The translations under genes were made by a program, and so were the position numbers. This document shows positions 47,561 to 59,829 of a DNA stretch of 64,000 bases, piece by piece (within the stretch, counting starts at the first letter, position 1; each line of letters begins with the position of its first letter). The stretch comes from Sinotaia quadrata (taxonomy: Eukaryota; Mollusca; Gastropoda; Architaenioglossa; Viviparidae). The stretch is from positions 54,287,391 to 54,351,390 of the forward strand of contig CM054179.1 of assembly GCA_028829895.1 (NCBI GenBank). The letters are read 5' to 3'. The notes beneath the pieces were generated by a model. The model was not told the origin of the DNA, did no database searches, and saw nothing but the letters and a program-made list of their open reading frames with translations.

Positions 47561-47679
47561 ATCATTGTGGTGTATCCCAAGCCTTCAATTCTACACAAAA
47601 TCTTAGCATTATTAAAGCGGATTGAACGGATATCACTGACAGTTGTCAATTCTTCAATCACGTCCTGCACGAAATGGTG

Positions 47680-48060
47680 CTATTAGTCAAGACCAGTTGA
47701 CCAAATGATTGGTCTCAAAATGACGTGTTTCTTGTGTTCATGACGTCTTTCACTAAATGGTGCCATTAGTCAAAATGCATAACGGATGATTTCTATGTGA
47801 CGTATTTCAGGTGTTCATGATGTCTTTCACCAAATGGTGCCATTAGTCAAAATGCATAATGGTTGGTTTCAGTGTGATGTATTTCAATCATTCATGTCTT
47901 TCATCAAATGTTGTCATTAGTCAAAACGCATAATGGTTGGTTTCAGTGTGATGTATTTCAATCATTCATGTCTTTCATCAAATGTTGCCATTAGTCAAAA
48001 CGCATAATGGTTGGTTTCAGTGCGGATCTTACACTTAATCATGCCATTAGCCCAAAGATA
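47680..48060. repeat. About 72-bp minisatellite, 5 copies
   Basis: TGCCATTAGTCAAAACGCAT then AATGGTTGGTTTCAGTGTGA then TGTATTTCAATCATTCATGT. Further diverged GCCATTAGCCCAAA copies continue to about 48150. Confidence 0.9.
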
Positions 48061-48199
48061 TCATTATGAGTTTCGCTGTGACACCTCTCAAGTATTACTA
48101 GATATCCCCCCTCCAAAATGTATGCCATTAGCCCAAAACGCCTTCAGTGTGGTGCTTCTCGGGTATTATATGACGCCCTACTTCAGAGTATAGGATTAG

Positions 48200-50410
48200 T
48201 CTGAAGTATCAGATGGCTTCCTACAACTCACGGCATTACCAAATCACAGCCAGGCGCTACTGTGACGCACCTCGGGTTCTACGTAGCTCTCTTACGCGCT
48301 GTAACCACAGCAGCCCATTGAAATCTGACGTCAGTGCGATGGTTCTCCAAGCCTAAAGGGACATAATCGTTTTTTCAGTAAAAGTGCGTCTTTCCAACTT
48401 TGTTTCTCGCTTCTGTCGTGAGCGTAAAGCAACACGCCATGACTTTGAATCACATGCTTCAGTATTCTTTTAGTAGTTTCATATTTCCAATGGTCACAGC
48501 GAAAGACATTACTGCTAATTTCTCAGTGCCACAATGCAATATCTTTAGAGCGATTAGCTTGTTTCTTCTAAAATTAGAAAGAGGCGGAGTAGAAAAAGTA
48601 ACATGATCCACCATCTTCCAACCACAGTCGCATGTGTGTTTTTTTGTTGTTTTTTGGGGGGTGGGGACCATTCCCCTTTCCATCACCCCTTTCCACCAAC
48701 ACCCCCTCCCCAGCTTTCGTTTCCAGAGATTTGGTAACATGGGGAACTGTAGGCGAGGGCCAAAGTCGTCTTCTCCCAACCACATGTCACGTGACCTAGA
48801 TTCTGCGTTTGAATGCAAGTCCGTGTTGCTTGCCTGCAGTCCTGACTCGCTGGAATGCAGTGTCAGATTTTAGCCTCGCACACAGAGGGACATCCCTCTG
48901 GAATCTAGCATGGGATTGTCGCTTGTGATAGAAATGTGCGTCTGTGGCTCGTTCAAGTTAGTCATTTGTACATTTCGCATGATGTAACTCTAAACAACAG
49001 TACCGCAATCACAAACAGAAAAAAATGGCTCGATAGGTCAAACTGATACGACAACACGATGTTAAGGGTCTGTTTCATCCCCTCTGGGTTTTTTTTTAAT
49101 TCAATAACGTATGGTGGCTTGTGGGATGGGGCAAGCTTGGGGACTGCATGAGTGGATATAGTTTAGAAGACAGCCAGAGAGGGCGAAAAGGACAAAAATT
49201 TGTAATATTTGTGTGGGTTAGCTGCCCCTGACATTTAGACTGCTTTTGTGGATGCATGAGTGCTACAGCCCTTGCTTTTTTTAAAAAAAAAAGGAAAAAG
49301 TAATAAAAGTAAGCGCCAGGCATCACGGGATAAAACGTTGATGTTGTTTTCCCCCCATCTCTAGCGTCAACGGAGTAATCAACCATTAATTGTCTTTGCA
49401 GTTCAAGGGCGTATGAAGTCCTCGGTTTAAAGAGACAGTTGAAGAAAAACAACAACACAAGTTTAAGTATTATTTGTGTCTGGCAGGCAAGATCCCCACG
49501 ATCTCGACATCTCAGTACTGCATCATTGTGTGAGACTGGATGCAAGACATTTTGGAGACTCGAAGACTGCCGGATATGACGTAAATATACGTTCCTTGTA
49601 GTGTGAGTGCTGTATGTCATTTGCAACTATTCCATGATGAAATTCTCTCACTAACTTTCTCTTAACAATGGGACTTTTCTTTTTTGGGGGGGAGGGAGGG
49701 CTTGCTGAAAATTGATCAGTAAACTGTCCTCTTAGTCTGTCCGGTCCGGACAGTATTAATATATCAGTGGCAGTTCATGCTTGGGGGAAGTGAGAAATGA
49801 ATTCCAACGGTTTCATTTGAGAAGAATTAAAATAAAACATTTATATATATGGCGAAAGAGGAAGTAACTCTACCAGCAGCTCGCTTCGTCCATCAGTTTC
49901 CACTGCAGTATTATTTATTTACTTTCAACAAACTGACATTCGGTGTGTATATGTTCGTGTTCCGCTAGCCTCAGCTTGGTGTTAGTTTCATAACATGAAA
50001 AGTCAACGAGTGACGCCCGCCTATTTTTCAGTCACCGACACACAATCCTTGACAAGTTTATTCATTTGGCAAAATTAATAATCTTCATCGACGATTGCCA
50101 TTTCACATTTGAGGCCCATTTGAGGATGGACGCCATAAGTTAATTTTCCGTGATTTGTAATTCAAGGATGCATTTTGAGCATTGTTTCAATTTCTCACAT
50201 GTAGTGAAGAATGGATTCCTATTCGTATCTCTCACATGCATTGCTTGATGGATTTCTAAACGATTTGAATTTCAAATTCTACGTTTACAGTTCGTCATCT
50301 CGATGTGTTTTTCTTTGGTAAGAGAAATGGTAGTAAAGGTGTTTCAGGCTGCAGAGAAGAACTGAAAGCAATGGGGCAAAAACCAACCGTAAGTTACGCC
50401 TTAAATGGTC
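48200..50410. other. Mostly unique sequence without a recognised gene
   Basis: Open frames on both strands (48459-48818, 49096-49626) have no recognisable domain and contain low-complexity parts. No terminal repeats were found. Confidence 0.4.
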
Positions 50411-50414
50411 TTTA

Positions 50415-50416
<2 letters not shown>

Positions 50417-50464
<48 letters not shown>
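50417..50464. repeat. CT microsatellite
   Basis: About 23 CT units. Confidence 0.95.
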
Positions 50465-50468
<4 letters not shown>

Positions 50469-51377
50469 TCTCTTCATTTTTATACATCTATCTATCTTTT
50501 TTCCTAACTGGTTATCTTGTTTTACATCTCTTTCTCCAGATATAGAGTAAATCCCATTACGTCACAATGAATCGCTCCTTCACTAAACTTTAATCAGTCG
50601 AGTACACGTGCACTTTAAAGGAAGAGCAATAAGAGGGCTTTTCTCTGATATGTACATCATCTTGGGGAGGCAACATTTCCAGAACTGATTTAAACCTTTA
50701 TATTGCTCACTAACGAGGAACGAAGTGCAACGACAACATATTACGAACATGAAAAATAGGCACATAGCTTTCCGACGTCACAGACCAAGTGACGTCATCT
50801 CATGTTCTTGAGGTAGGCAAAGGGATATCAAACCAAGGTGAAAGCGTTAGCTTTATAATTTAGAATCAATTCAACAATACATTTTAAATAGGGTAAAAAT
50901 CTGTTTTGCGCTAACTATGCAAAAGGTTTATGTGGGTGTCGAGTTAGTGTAGCCTTCACCTTGAATCAGGAATGATATTAGGTAGCAGCTTCTTTTACTA
51001 CTGTGTAATAATTTCGTTGTAATTATGTAATATTGTGGGTTTTTAAAGCATGTGTAATACATATTGTATAGATGTCGATATTTGCTTACAAAACTGCGTG
51101 TGCCCGTTAATTGACCTACTTATCGAAGACAGACATTGGTGTGTTTTCATAACTGAAGTTTATTCAAGGTTGTTTTTTATATATGTATATTTACATCAAA
51201 TAGATGATATCCAGAAATCAAAATATGTCAAATTATTTTCATAACGAAAATTATTAAGATCATGGAAAATATTTTATTCCAAATTAAGTCATCCTCTCAG
51301 AATCATTCCTAAGAGAAATTTACGAATTCTTAGCACAGATTTACGATAACGAGATTTCATATATCTTTGCATTATAG

Positions 51378-51480
51378 CAGTGATTCTCAACCTTTTTAGC
51401 CCCATCCACCCTTTTCACAATCTGTAAGAATGTCATTTCCCTCTTTCCAAGATTGTCTGATTCAAAAAATGCATTCTAAA
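51378..51480. mobile_element. hAT-like terminal fragment
   Basis: CAGTGATTCTCAACCTTTTT then AGCCCCATCCACCC has the CAGTGxTTCTCAACC form of hAT ends. The partner end was not found. Confidence 0.4.
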
Positions 51481-51599
51481 TAATATGCAGTTTGTCAGTG
51501 TCACAGTCTGATAAAAATGTCATGACTTGCTGACCCACTTGACTGTTTACTTCAAATATTGAGATTTGAAACCCTTTGTTCAAAGCTCTCCTCTATCGA

Positions 51600-51734
51600 G
51601 AAGCTTCCAGAACAGGTCAAGACGTTATGTAACTTTAGGCCCATTGTCTAGGTTCTAGAACCAACTACATACCACGCGATCCGTCACGTGATACACTTTA
51701 TGCTTTCCTATATATATCGGTAACCGTCTCTTCA
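51600..51734 (+). promoter_or_regulatory. Heat-shock-type promoter candidate
   Basis: A perfect three-unit heat-shock element GAAGCTTCCAGAA (51600-51612), a second inverted element GGTTCTAGAACC (51651-51662), an E-box/M-box TCACGTGA (51684-51691), a TATA box TATATATA (51709-51716) and an initiator-like TTCACTG with A at 51734 lie in the right order within 135 bp. HSF trimers bind arrays of inverted GAA units, and this layout is that of stress-inducible promoters. There is no heat-shock-protein coding frame within the next 12 kb, so the target gene is unknown and would need an intron. Confidence 0.5.
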
Positions 51735-51976
51735 CTGCGAGATACAATTAGCTACATCCACTGGCTACTCGGGTCACACGGCAGCCGACAGACAGATGAG
51801 AATCATACACTTCGACTTCTCATAAAGGTCGGTTCTTTTTTATTCTTCTCCTTGGGCTTGGTTTTGCTTTGCCTTGCCTTGCCGTGAATTGGACAAGTTG
51901 TCTTCATCCGAAGACCTGTTTGAACTGGTTTGAATTCTGGATAGAGTTCACTCATTTCTGAGAGTCCACGCCACTG
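51734..51976 (+). other. Possible 5' untranslated exon
   Basis: Runs from the predicted start site to the donor GCCACT|GTAAGC (51976/51977). An earlier donor AAAG|GTCGGT at about 51828 is possible. No long open frame, consistent with an untranslated leader. Purely inferred from the promoter motifs. Confidence 0.25.
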
Positions 51977-52604
51977 TAAGCGACGTTGAAGTAGACGTAT
52001 GTTGGTCTAAAGACTCAAGTTCACTAGCGACATAAAGGACACCTTTACCTGCGTGCCACGTGCATCTCCGCTAGAGTGACACTGTGAGATAGACCGGGGC
52101 GGACTGAAGAAACCAGGCGAATACAGACTCTACAGCTGAGTATTACTCAGTGATGTTCAATTATCAAAAGAGAACAATTTGGCTACCTTTCTTTGTAAAC
52201 TTTAAGCACATACGTGCCTGAATCGAAATAGACCTTTCGCGCTCGTATTTGATTATTGTTAACTTGTTAAACTTTATTAAATCTTATTTTAATTGTTAAA
52301 CCTCTTCGTAGTTAATTTTTATGCATAATAGACCTATAGATTTATTCTTAGATTGAATGGGGGCGGATGAGCTGAATGACAATAACGAATACATATTAAT
52401 TTAGAGGAACTTAACGACTTCAATCTAGCTAACGTTCGCAATTTATCAGTTTGTAAATTTGTCGTCTGCACTACCAGACACACTTTTAACTAGTCAAATG
52501 ATAAATTGAGCAACCAGTCTGCATAGGATATGAGAGAAGGAATTAATTATTTTTAAGGTCCTTAATTATTCTAGGCAGGGTCTTTAAATAAATACTGGAA
52601 ACGT

Positions 52605-52680
52605 AACAGTCAGTGACCCCATCCCCCGAAATCCTAAAATTCCCCTACCCTCAGTGTGACGTGAGGGTTTAAAAGGAGTT
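52605..52680. mobile_element. Transposon-end-like fragment, copy a
   Basis: GTGACCCCATCCCCCGAAAT then CCTAAAATTCCCCTACCC is matched by GTGACACCTACCCACCGAAA then CCCTAAAATTCCCCCACCCC at 53957. Confidence 0.45.
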
Positions 52681-53552
52681 TGTAAAATAATTAAAACACT
52701 AATGTGGCCATCCGCATGTCCATCCACACTTCAGCGGTGTCAGGCGTCACGAGCAAATTACATCACAATTACTAACGGCTGACGTCACGAGTATTTTACG
52801 TTTAAACATTTAAAACATCACAATTACTAACAGCTACGACAATACCCCCAATCTTAAACTGACATAGATACGAAAACAAACGTAACGTAATAAAGTAAAC
52901 AAATATTCGTGAACTTAAAGATAAAATATAAAAATTTTATAAGGAAAATATAATGGTGGCTGAAAGAATTTATAATGAAATCTCAATCTCAAAGACGCGA
53001 GTGCGACATTAGTGTTCACTAGTAGGCTTTATGTTCACAGTGTGGCTGATAAGGAGTTAGTGTATACAGTGTCTCTTTGGACTAGCCAGGCTTCGACCAT
53101 TGATAGGCTGACTAGCGGGGTGGTGGTTCTCACAATCCAGGGGCAAGTCAGGCGTGTGAGACGAAGACGATCAACCTGTGCTACCCACACGTGAGGTGCA
53201 GGACGGGATAGGTAAAGTAGACAAAATAGAATGCCGATGGATGTGAAATGCCGATTCTACAACACATACATGTTGACATCCGCTAAGTATCACGTGAGCA
53301 GTAGGGTGACGTTAAGTGCACCAAACGCACGTCACTCAAACATGAAAAAATAAGACATGACAAATCAACGAGGAAATATAGAAAAGAATGAGTTAAAATT
53401 TCTAACATACATAACGTATATATATAAGGAATATATCATATATGCTATTTCATAATTATAATTGTAACTACTGATACATGGTTTAAATTATAAGTTCAAC
53501 CTGACTAACCATTCTCGGCCAAAAAAACTTTTTACCAGTTTTTTGAGAGAGG

Positions 53553-53637
53553 ATGGCAGCACGGACCTACTGCGACGGCGTCTGTCTGGACTCCAAGCCC
53601 TGGGACGATTTTCTGCGTGAAGAGGGACAGTCAAGTG
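53553..53637 (+). CDS. Candidate first coding exon of a second gene
   Basis: ATG at 53553 lies in a strong start context (AGGATGG), with an in-frame TGA just upstream at 53544, so it is the first possible Met. The frame is GC-rich at third positions and reads MAARTYCDGVCLDSKPWDDF then LREEGQSS, ending in phase 1 at a moderate donor GTG|GTCAGT (53637/53638); without splicing it stops 14 bases later. The local codon composition differs from the AT-rich surroundings. No domain is recognised. An acceptor TTTTTACCAG at 53538 could define an exon in another frame instead. Confidence 0.35.
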
Positions 53638-53689
53638 GTCAGTCTTTCTAAAATCTCACGGATGTTATTTCAATCTGACCCAGAAGACG

Positions 53690-53815
53690 GGACAGTTTGT
53701 ATAACATCACCAGGACCTCTCACAAGACGGGCCAGTTTGTATAACATCACCAGGACCTCTCACAAGACAGGCCAGTTTGTATAACATCACCAGGGCCTCT
53801 CACAAGAGGGGAGAC
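53690..53815. repeat. 41-bp tandem repeat, 3 copies
   Basis: GGCCAGTTTGTATAACATCA then CCAGGACCTCTCACAAGAC. Confidence 0.92.
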
Positions 53816-53929
53816 GGCATGTAGATGCGAAGACGCGAGATCTAAGGTTTGGCCTATTCTACTCAGGGCCCATGAGTTTGACAGTAGATTCTAAGGCTAG
53901 AGTCGAACAGATGAATGCAAGTTAGGTGG

Positions 53930-54008
53930 CCGGGTCTCATACCGTGACACCTACCCACCGAAACCCTAAAATTCCCCCACCCCGGGGTTGAGAAAACCTG
54001 CGTTACAG
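53930..54008. mobile_element. Transposon-end-like fragment, copy b
   Basis: Shares its core with 52605-52680; reversed, its end reads GCAGGTTTTCTCAACCCCGG, of the hAT TTCTCAACC type. Confidence 0.45.
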
Positions 54009-54009
54009 C

Positions 54010-55050
54010 CAACGAAACTGGCGTGGTTGGGCATCCGGTATTTCGTTTCCAAGACCGAGTGGAAGTGACAGACGCCAAAACTACTTGACAGTTTCATACG
54101 AATCATAGTACACTTTACCATTCGACTGTAGCAGAATTGTTTGATATTTTTATCTGCTGCATACAGGACATTATAATTGACTTAAAAATACCTTTTATAC
54201 AACTCTTTACTTAATTATTTTAAAATATATATTTAGTACCCATTTCTGACACAAGCAATGAAATCTAGCAATATTTTCTTTCCCTTAGAATATATTTATA
54301 CTGTATACTTTACTAAATGGACCTTCTTCGTATGTGTCAATTGTTTTCAATTAGCTGCTTGTAACTAGGATACTACAGTTTTGCTTGTGATAGTAATAGA
54401 TTGCAAAGTGATTTTTGCAAATTTGTACCGATATTTTAAAAAGAAATACATTTATCGATATAAAAAGGGCTAAATGATCTTTGGACGAGTTCACCATAAA
54501 ATCAATACCGGTACGCCCTTCATAATACTTGCCATCTATGTTACAGGTTTCCCAATCACAACTCTTTCTCTTTATCTAGCTTAAGAAACAGCGTCAACAA
54601 GAGCGTTGCAAGCATTCACTACACTACAAGTTTAGCATCTGAATAGACAGAATATTTATGAAAGATAACTCTTCCGGAACAAGAGTTAATTCCCTTTGCG
54701 TGATATCTGAATACTTCTGAGGTCAATGATACACGTGTTTTCACTGGAGACAGCAGTTCAGTTTTGTTCTAGTGATTTTCTTGGAGACCTTGGGTACGTT
54801 TTCAAGGGAATCGCCGTTGAAGATTTCTTGTAGGATTCTCTTGCGATTATTCTTCGTACAATATTCATGAGGAATGTATTTTGCATGTTTATTGCTCTTG
54901 CTGTGATGGCAGGAAATGTTATATTCTTGTGAACATACACATACAGGCACACACGCACATCACAGACATTTATCACAATTTTGATCGAAAGTTGCACAAT
55001 GTTGTTAATGCCCTATATTTGCCCTGCTTTGTTTCTGCCATATATCACGC
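54010..55050. other. AT-rich unique sequence without a recognised gene
   Basis: No repeat arrays or credible splice-bounded frames. Confidence 0.4.
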
Positions 55051-55056
55051 ACTTAA

Positions 55057-55435
55057 TGAAGGTATGGTAGTGAGTAAGGACCCATTAATAAATACCTAGG
55101 TGAATGAAGGTATGGTAGTGAGTAAGGACCCATTAATAAATACTTAGGTGAATGAAGGTATGGTAGTGAGTAAGGACCCATTAATAAATACTTAGGTGAA
55201 TGAAGGTATGGTAGTGAGTAAGGACCCATTAATAAATACTTAGGTGAATGAAGGTATGGTAGTGAGTAAGGACCCATTAATAAATACTTAGGTGAATGAA
55301 GGTGTGGTAGTGAGAAAGGACCCATTAATAAATACTTAGGTGAATGAAGGTGTGGTAGTGAGTAAGGACCCATTAATAAATACTTAGGTGAATGAAGGTA
55401 TGGTAGTGAGAAAGGACCCATTAATAAATACTCGC
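55057..55435. repeat. 48-bp minisatellite, 8 copies
   Basis: GAATGAAGGTATGGTAGTGA then GTAAGGACCCATTAATAAAT then ACTTAGGT. Because 48 is divisible by 3, a 122-codon repetitive frame appears on the minus strand; it is not a gene. Confidence 0.96.
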
Positions 55436-55673
55436 GGTAATATCTTTTTATGCAATAACTATATTATTATCTTTCTAAACATCATTTCTTTTCCTTGTAA
55501 GAAAGTGCTAGGTAAAAATGTTCACGAACAAATGCTGCGAAGCAATATCAATTATTGACAGTCTCCTTATCTTTACATTTACTTCTTAGTCTTCTCTGTA
55601 TAATAATATCATTATAAATTATTTAACTCTAACTATAACGTATGCGGCATTAGAAGAAGTTCCTATTTGATGC

Positions 55674-55785
55674 AAATGATAGGCAGACGAGCAGATTGAT
55701 AGGAAGATATAAACGTAAGAAAAATAAAATGATAGGCAGACGAGCAGATTGATAGGAAGATATAAACGTAAGAAAAATAAAATTG
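55674..55785. repeat. 54-bp direct duplication
   Basis: AATGATAGGCAGACGAGCAG then ATTGATAGGAAGATATAAAC, two exact copies. Confidence 0.92.
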
Positions 55786-56039
55786 AATCAAAGACTTTAC
55801 GCAGTTTGATAGACATGCACAGATAAACAAATGTCTTCAAACGGTTTTCATTTGCTGAGTGAGTGTTATATTTCTGCTTCGCTGGACGGGAACCTGTATC
55901 ATGTCAGTCTGTTAAAGCAGTTTTTGGAGTGAAATAGTACATTTGTATGTGTACAATATAAATATGCATGCACGTGTGTATGTGTGTGCTTGAGAAAGTG
56001 GGGGGGGGGTACGCTTGAGAGAGAGAAAGAATGTGTATG

Positions 56040-56210
56040 TGTATTTGTGAGATAGTGTGTATATGTGCTTGAAATATATATATATTGTGTGTGTGTGTGT
56101 TTAAGAGATAGAGTGTGTGTGTTTGTTTGTGTTTAAGAGATAGAGTGAATGTGTTTGTGTGTGTTTAAGAGATAGAGTTTGTGTGTTTGTGTGTGTTTAA
56201 GAGATAGAGT

Positions 56211-56269
<59 letters not shown>

Positions 56270-56395
56270 TATGTTTAAGAGATAGAGTGTGTGTTTGTGT
56301 GTGTTTAAGAGATAGTGTGTTTGTGTGTGTGTGTGTGTGTGTTTAACAGATAGAGTGTGTGTGTTTAAGATAGAGTGTGTGTGTGTGTGAAGTAA
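56040..56395. repeat. GT microsatellite interspersed with TTTAAGAGATAGAGT
   Basis: GT runs broken by about eight copies of TTTAAGAGATAGAGTGTGTG. Confidence 0.92.
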
Positions 56396-56924
56396 ACCAA
56401 ATATGACAAAAACATCACAGTAAAAAAATAGGTTGTTATTCCTATTAATATTTTCAAGATGCAGACAATCCCGCACAGTATACCTATACTTGTCAAGACA
56501 ACTTTTCCAATTTATATTCCGTGGCAACTGTGTTCGAGATACTCACACTGAGTGTGTTAACGGTCGTAAATTTCAATGAGAGAGAAGATTCAATGGGAGC
56601 TCAAGTTAAAGAGATAACGAGGAAGGTCTTGTTTTTATTTTTGTTTTTAATTTAGCACCTTCTTTTCTCTCGTTGTTTATCTACAGCACCTATGTAAATA
56701 CTTTATTTACAATCTCTTGGTTTTTGTTTTTGTTGTAGTCTCATATTTTTTACAGTTCATTATTAGTAATATTTTATATCATATTAGTAATATGATTTGC
56801 TATACTTATACATATACTTTATTTACAGTCTCTTCTTGGTTTTTGATTTTGTTGTAGTCATATTTTTTACAGTTCAGTATTACATATACTGTCCGATTAA
56901 TACCAAGAGCAAGTAGTGAGAATC

Positions 56925-57478
56925 TGCCAGTCCGTCCTGAAATACTTATTATCTCACGACATCTCACGCTAGCAGTCCGTCCTGTAATACTTATTATCTC
57001 ACGACATCTCACGCTACCAGTCCGTCCTGTAATATTTATTACCTCACGACATCTCACTCTATCAGTCCGTCCTGTAATATTACCTCACATCTCACTCTAC
57101 CAGTCCGTCCTGTAATATTTATTACCTCACGACATCTCACTCTACCAGTCCGTCCTGTAATATTACCTCACATCTCACTATACCAGTCCGTCCTGTAATA
57201 TTTATTACCTCACGACATCTCACTCTACCAGTCCGTCCTGTAATATTTATTACCTCACGACATCTCACTCTACCAGTCCGTCCTGTAATATTTATTACCT
57301 CACGACATCTCACTCTACCAGTCCGTCCTGTAATATTACCTCACATCTCACTATACCAGTCCGTCCTGTAATATTACCTCACATCTCACTATACCAGTCC
57401 GTCCTGTAATATTACCTCACATCTCACTATACCAGTCCGTCCTGTAATATTTATTACCTCACGACCTCTCACGCTAGA
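56925..57478. repeat. 45/38-bp variant minisatellite, about 14 copies
   Basis: Long unit: CAGTCCGTCCTGTAATATTT then ATTACCTCACGACATCTCAC. Short unit: CAGTCCGTCCTGTAATATTA then CCTCACATCTCACTATAC. The two forms alternate irregularly. Confidence 0.95.
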
Positions 57479-57679
57479 GTAAATGCAGTGCCGTCCAACA
57501 CGCCAGAACTCAAAATGGCGGAATGTTTTAATGGGAACGCAGTTGAGGGGGTTAAATAAGGTTGTTTTATCTCCAAAGAGACTCCGGCGTGTATGACGTC
57601 ATAAATAACGATATGTGCAATCAGAAGCTTTTTTTAAAATTTAATTTAAAAAAAAAAATCTAGCTCTTTAGAAAATGGT

Positions 57680-58030
57680 AAGAAGTTACTAACATATCAT
57701 CATTGTTAATAGAGCTTTTCTAACACATCGCCATTGTTAATGGTGCTTTACTAACATATATTGTTAATAGTTAATATGTTAACATATCACCATATTTATA
57801 GTGCTTTACTAACATATCACCATTGTTAATGGTGCTTTACTAACACATTGTTAATATGTTAACACATCACCATATTAATAGTGCTTTACTATCACAATTG
57901 TTAATAATGCTTTTCTAACATATCACCATTGTTAATAATGTTTTACTAACACATCACCATTGTTAATGATGCTTTACTAACACATATTGTTAATATGTTA
58001 TCATATCACTATATTAATAGTGCTCTACGA
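57680..58030. repeat. CTAACATATCACCATTGTTA repeat
   Basis: About ten degenerate 30-40 bp units ending ATGGTGCTTTA. Confidence 0.8.
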
Positions 58031-58054
58031 ACTGTGACACTAACGCCACCGTAG

Positions 58055-58495
58055 TTATCGGTTATGATTATTAATTGTCCATAACTAATGCAAGTGATGA
58101 GAATCAATAACAAACTTTCTTTATCAGTCAGCTAACTTACCGTGGGCTATCAATCGGACTCAAGTTATGTCCATATTCAAAGTGATTAGAATAGAGTACT
58201 TCTTCAACAAGGAAACTTCTGGTCCATCCCCAGTGGATGAGTGTGTTTTGAAGAAGTGTGAGACTGTTAGTCAGAAAAACTATTCATCCAGTTGGAACTG
58301 GTTTGGATGCATTAGCAATTTCTATCATATTCTAAGTATATATCAACCCAAGTTGTTTACTCCCATTTTGATACTTACAAAAAATACCATCACAAGGAGT
58401 ACCCAAGATCGAATCACTTTGACAATTTAACAATTTATATAACAATTAAGTTTAGGTATAGGGATAGGCAAATTTATTCTACCACACGAACATAT
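58055..58495 (+). repeat. Dispersed repeat family, copy 7
   Basis: CCATAACTAATGCAAGTGAT, TTCAAAGTGATTAGAATAGA, CCATCCCCAGTGGATGAG, AGTTGTTTACTCCC, ACAAGGAGTACCCAAGATCG and CACTTTGACAATTTAACAAT in family order. Confidence 0.65.
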
Positions 58496-59104
58496 ATGGT
58501 CTTATGTTTGCTCTTGACGAACATATCTGATTCAATGTGGTAAAGTCAACAAGCGAGAAGAAAAATTTAAGAGAAATTTCTTAAAGAGAGCAGCTTTAAT
58601 TCGCTCAGCCAGGCCAGGGAAAAAAGATTTGGAGCACTCGATCGTGTTGAGTGATTGCGATTTCAAACTTCATCTGTCCAGTGATATATTCTTGATACAA
58701 ACATTTAAGCGAGAAAGTACTATATTTAGCTTTAGCAAAATTTTCGCAAGATATCCGAATGAGCAGGTGGATGTTACTTTGTACTTACTTCATGCAACAT
58801 GCAAACAATTTCATTAATGACTTCTCTTGCTGTCTACAAAATTATCGACTGCTAGATACACTTTCTGATATCGTGCTGTTATATATAAACCACAGTAAAA
58901 ACAAGCATGAATATTTGTGTGTTTCCCCTTGACTGTAGAATAGATATATTAAATGAATGTCTTTGATTGTAGTGAGGTGGGGAATGCTTTGTTATATCAC
59001 ATCATTATTTTGTATGTTATCACATCTCATCATAATTATATTTTAAAAATAAAATCATGAAATCAAGCCAGGATTGTATAAACCTGGTTTGCATTGATAG
59101 CTTT

Positions 59105-59245
59105 TTTTAAAAAATCAGGTCTTCATGGTACACCTGTACTTTGTAAGATTTTAGATCCGATCTTCACAGTACACCTATACTTCGTAAGATTTAAAATCGT
59201 CACTTCACGGTACACCTGTACTTTGTAAGATTTAAAATGAGGACT
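59105..59245. repeat. CTTCACGGTACACCTGTACT repeat, 3 copies
   Basis: About 48-bp units ending TTTGTAAGATTTAAAAT. Confidence 0.8.
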
Positions 59246-59642
59246 TCATTGCGACTTGCACTCTGTATATCATTTACACCCTAAATATGTACTTCGCACA
59301 TTATCGAAACTCTACATTACTGAACATCTCTACAATTATAATCATCATGTCAAATCATAGCCATACTTTTCATTACTGTAAATCTCTACAATTAAAATCA
59401 TATTCTATATTTAACATATTCTATGTTGCAAGTTCATCACATCGGGTCCTGATAATACACCTGCCCTTTGAATGTCGTCATATCAAGTCATCAGCAATAG
59501 ACACATTTTCTTTGTTAGTCATCATATCACATCATCAGCAAAAACCTGTACTCGTAAAGTATATCGGTGTACATCAAAGTTAACCTAACCTTACACCTGC
59601 ACGCTTGAAATCATGACTTCAGATCAACACAAATGCTCTTTA

Positions 59643-59826
59643 TCAGTGGTTCTTAGCCTTGTTGAGGTACTGAACCCCACCAGTTTCATAAGCACATTCA
59701 CCGAACCCTTCTTTATTGTCATCACGAACCATGTGAGCCGGGTGCGTGTCTTGACCTCCTCCGCCGAACCCCTGAGACTGACTCACCGAACCCCTAGGGT
59801 TCGATCGAACCAGGTTAAGAACCACG
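59643..59826. mobile_element. hAT-type MITE, 184 bp
   Basis: Begins CAGTGGTTCTTAGCCTTGTT and ends AACCAGGTTAAGAACCACG, which is the inverted match (CGTGGTTCTTAACCTGGTT). The flanks CTCTTTAT and CTCTATAA agree at 6 of 8 positions, consistent with a decayed 8-bp target duplication. Internal CCGAACCCC words recur. Too short to code for a transposase. Confidence 0.7.
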
Positions 59827-59829
59827 CTC

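Noticed and set aside
49096..49626. 176-codon minus-strand frame
   Set aside because: Contains poly-Phe/Lys low-complexity stretches and no recognisable motif; no splice or start evidence.
55053..55421. 122-codon minus-strand frame with SLPHLHSPKYLLMGP repeats
   Set aside because: 48-bp minisatellite with unit length divisible by 3; an artefact of the repeat.
59790..59826. GGTTCGATCGAACC as a tRNA/SINE box B
   Set aside because: No box A or cloverleaf upstream; it is part of the hAT MITE terminal region.
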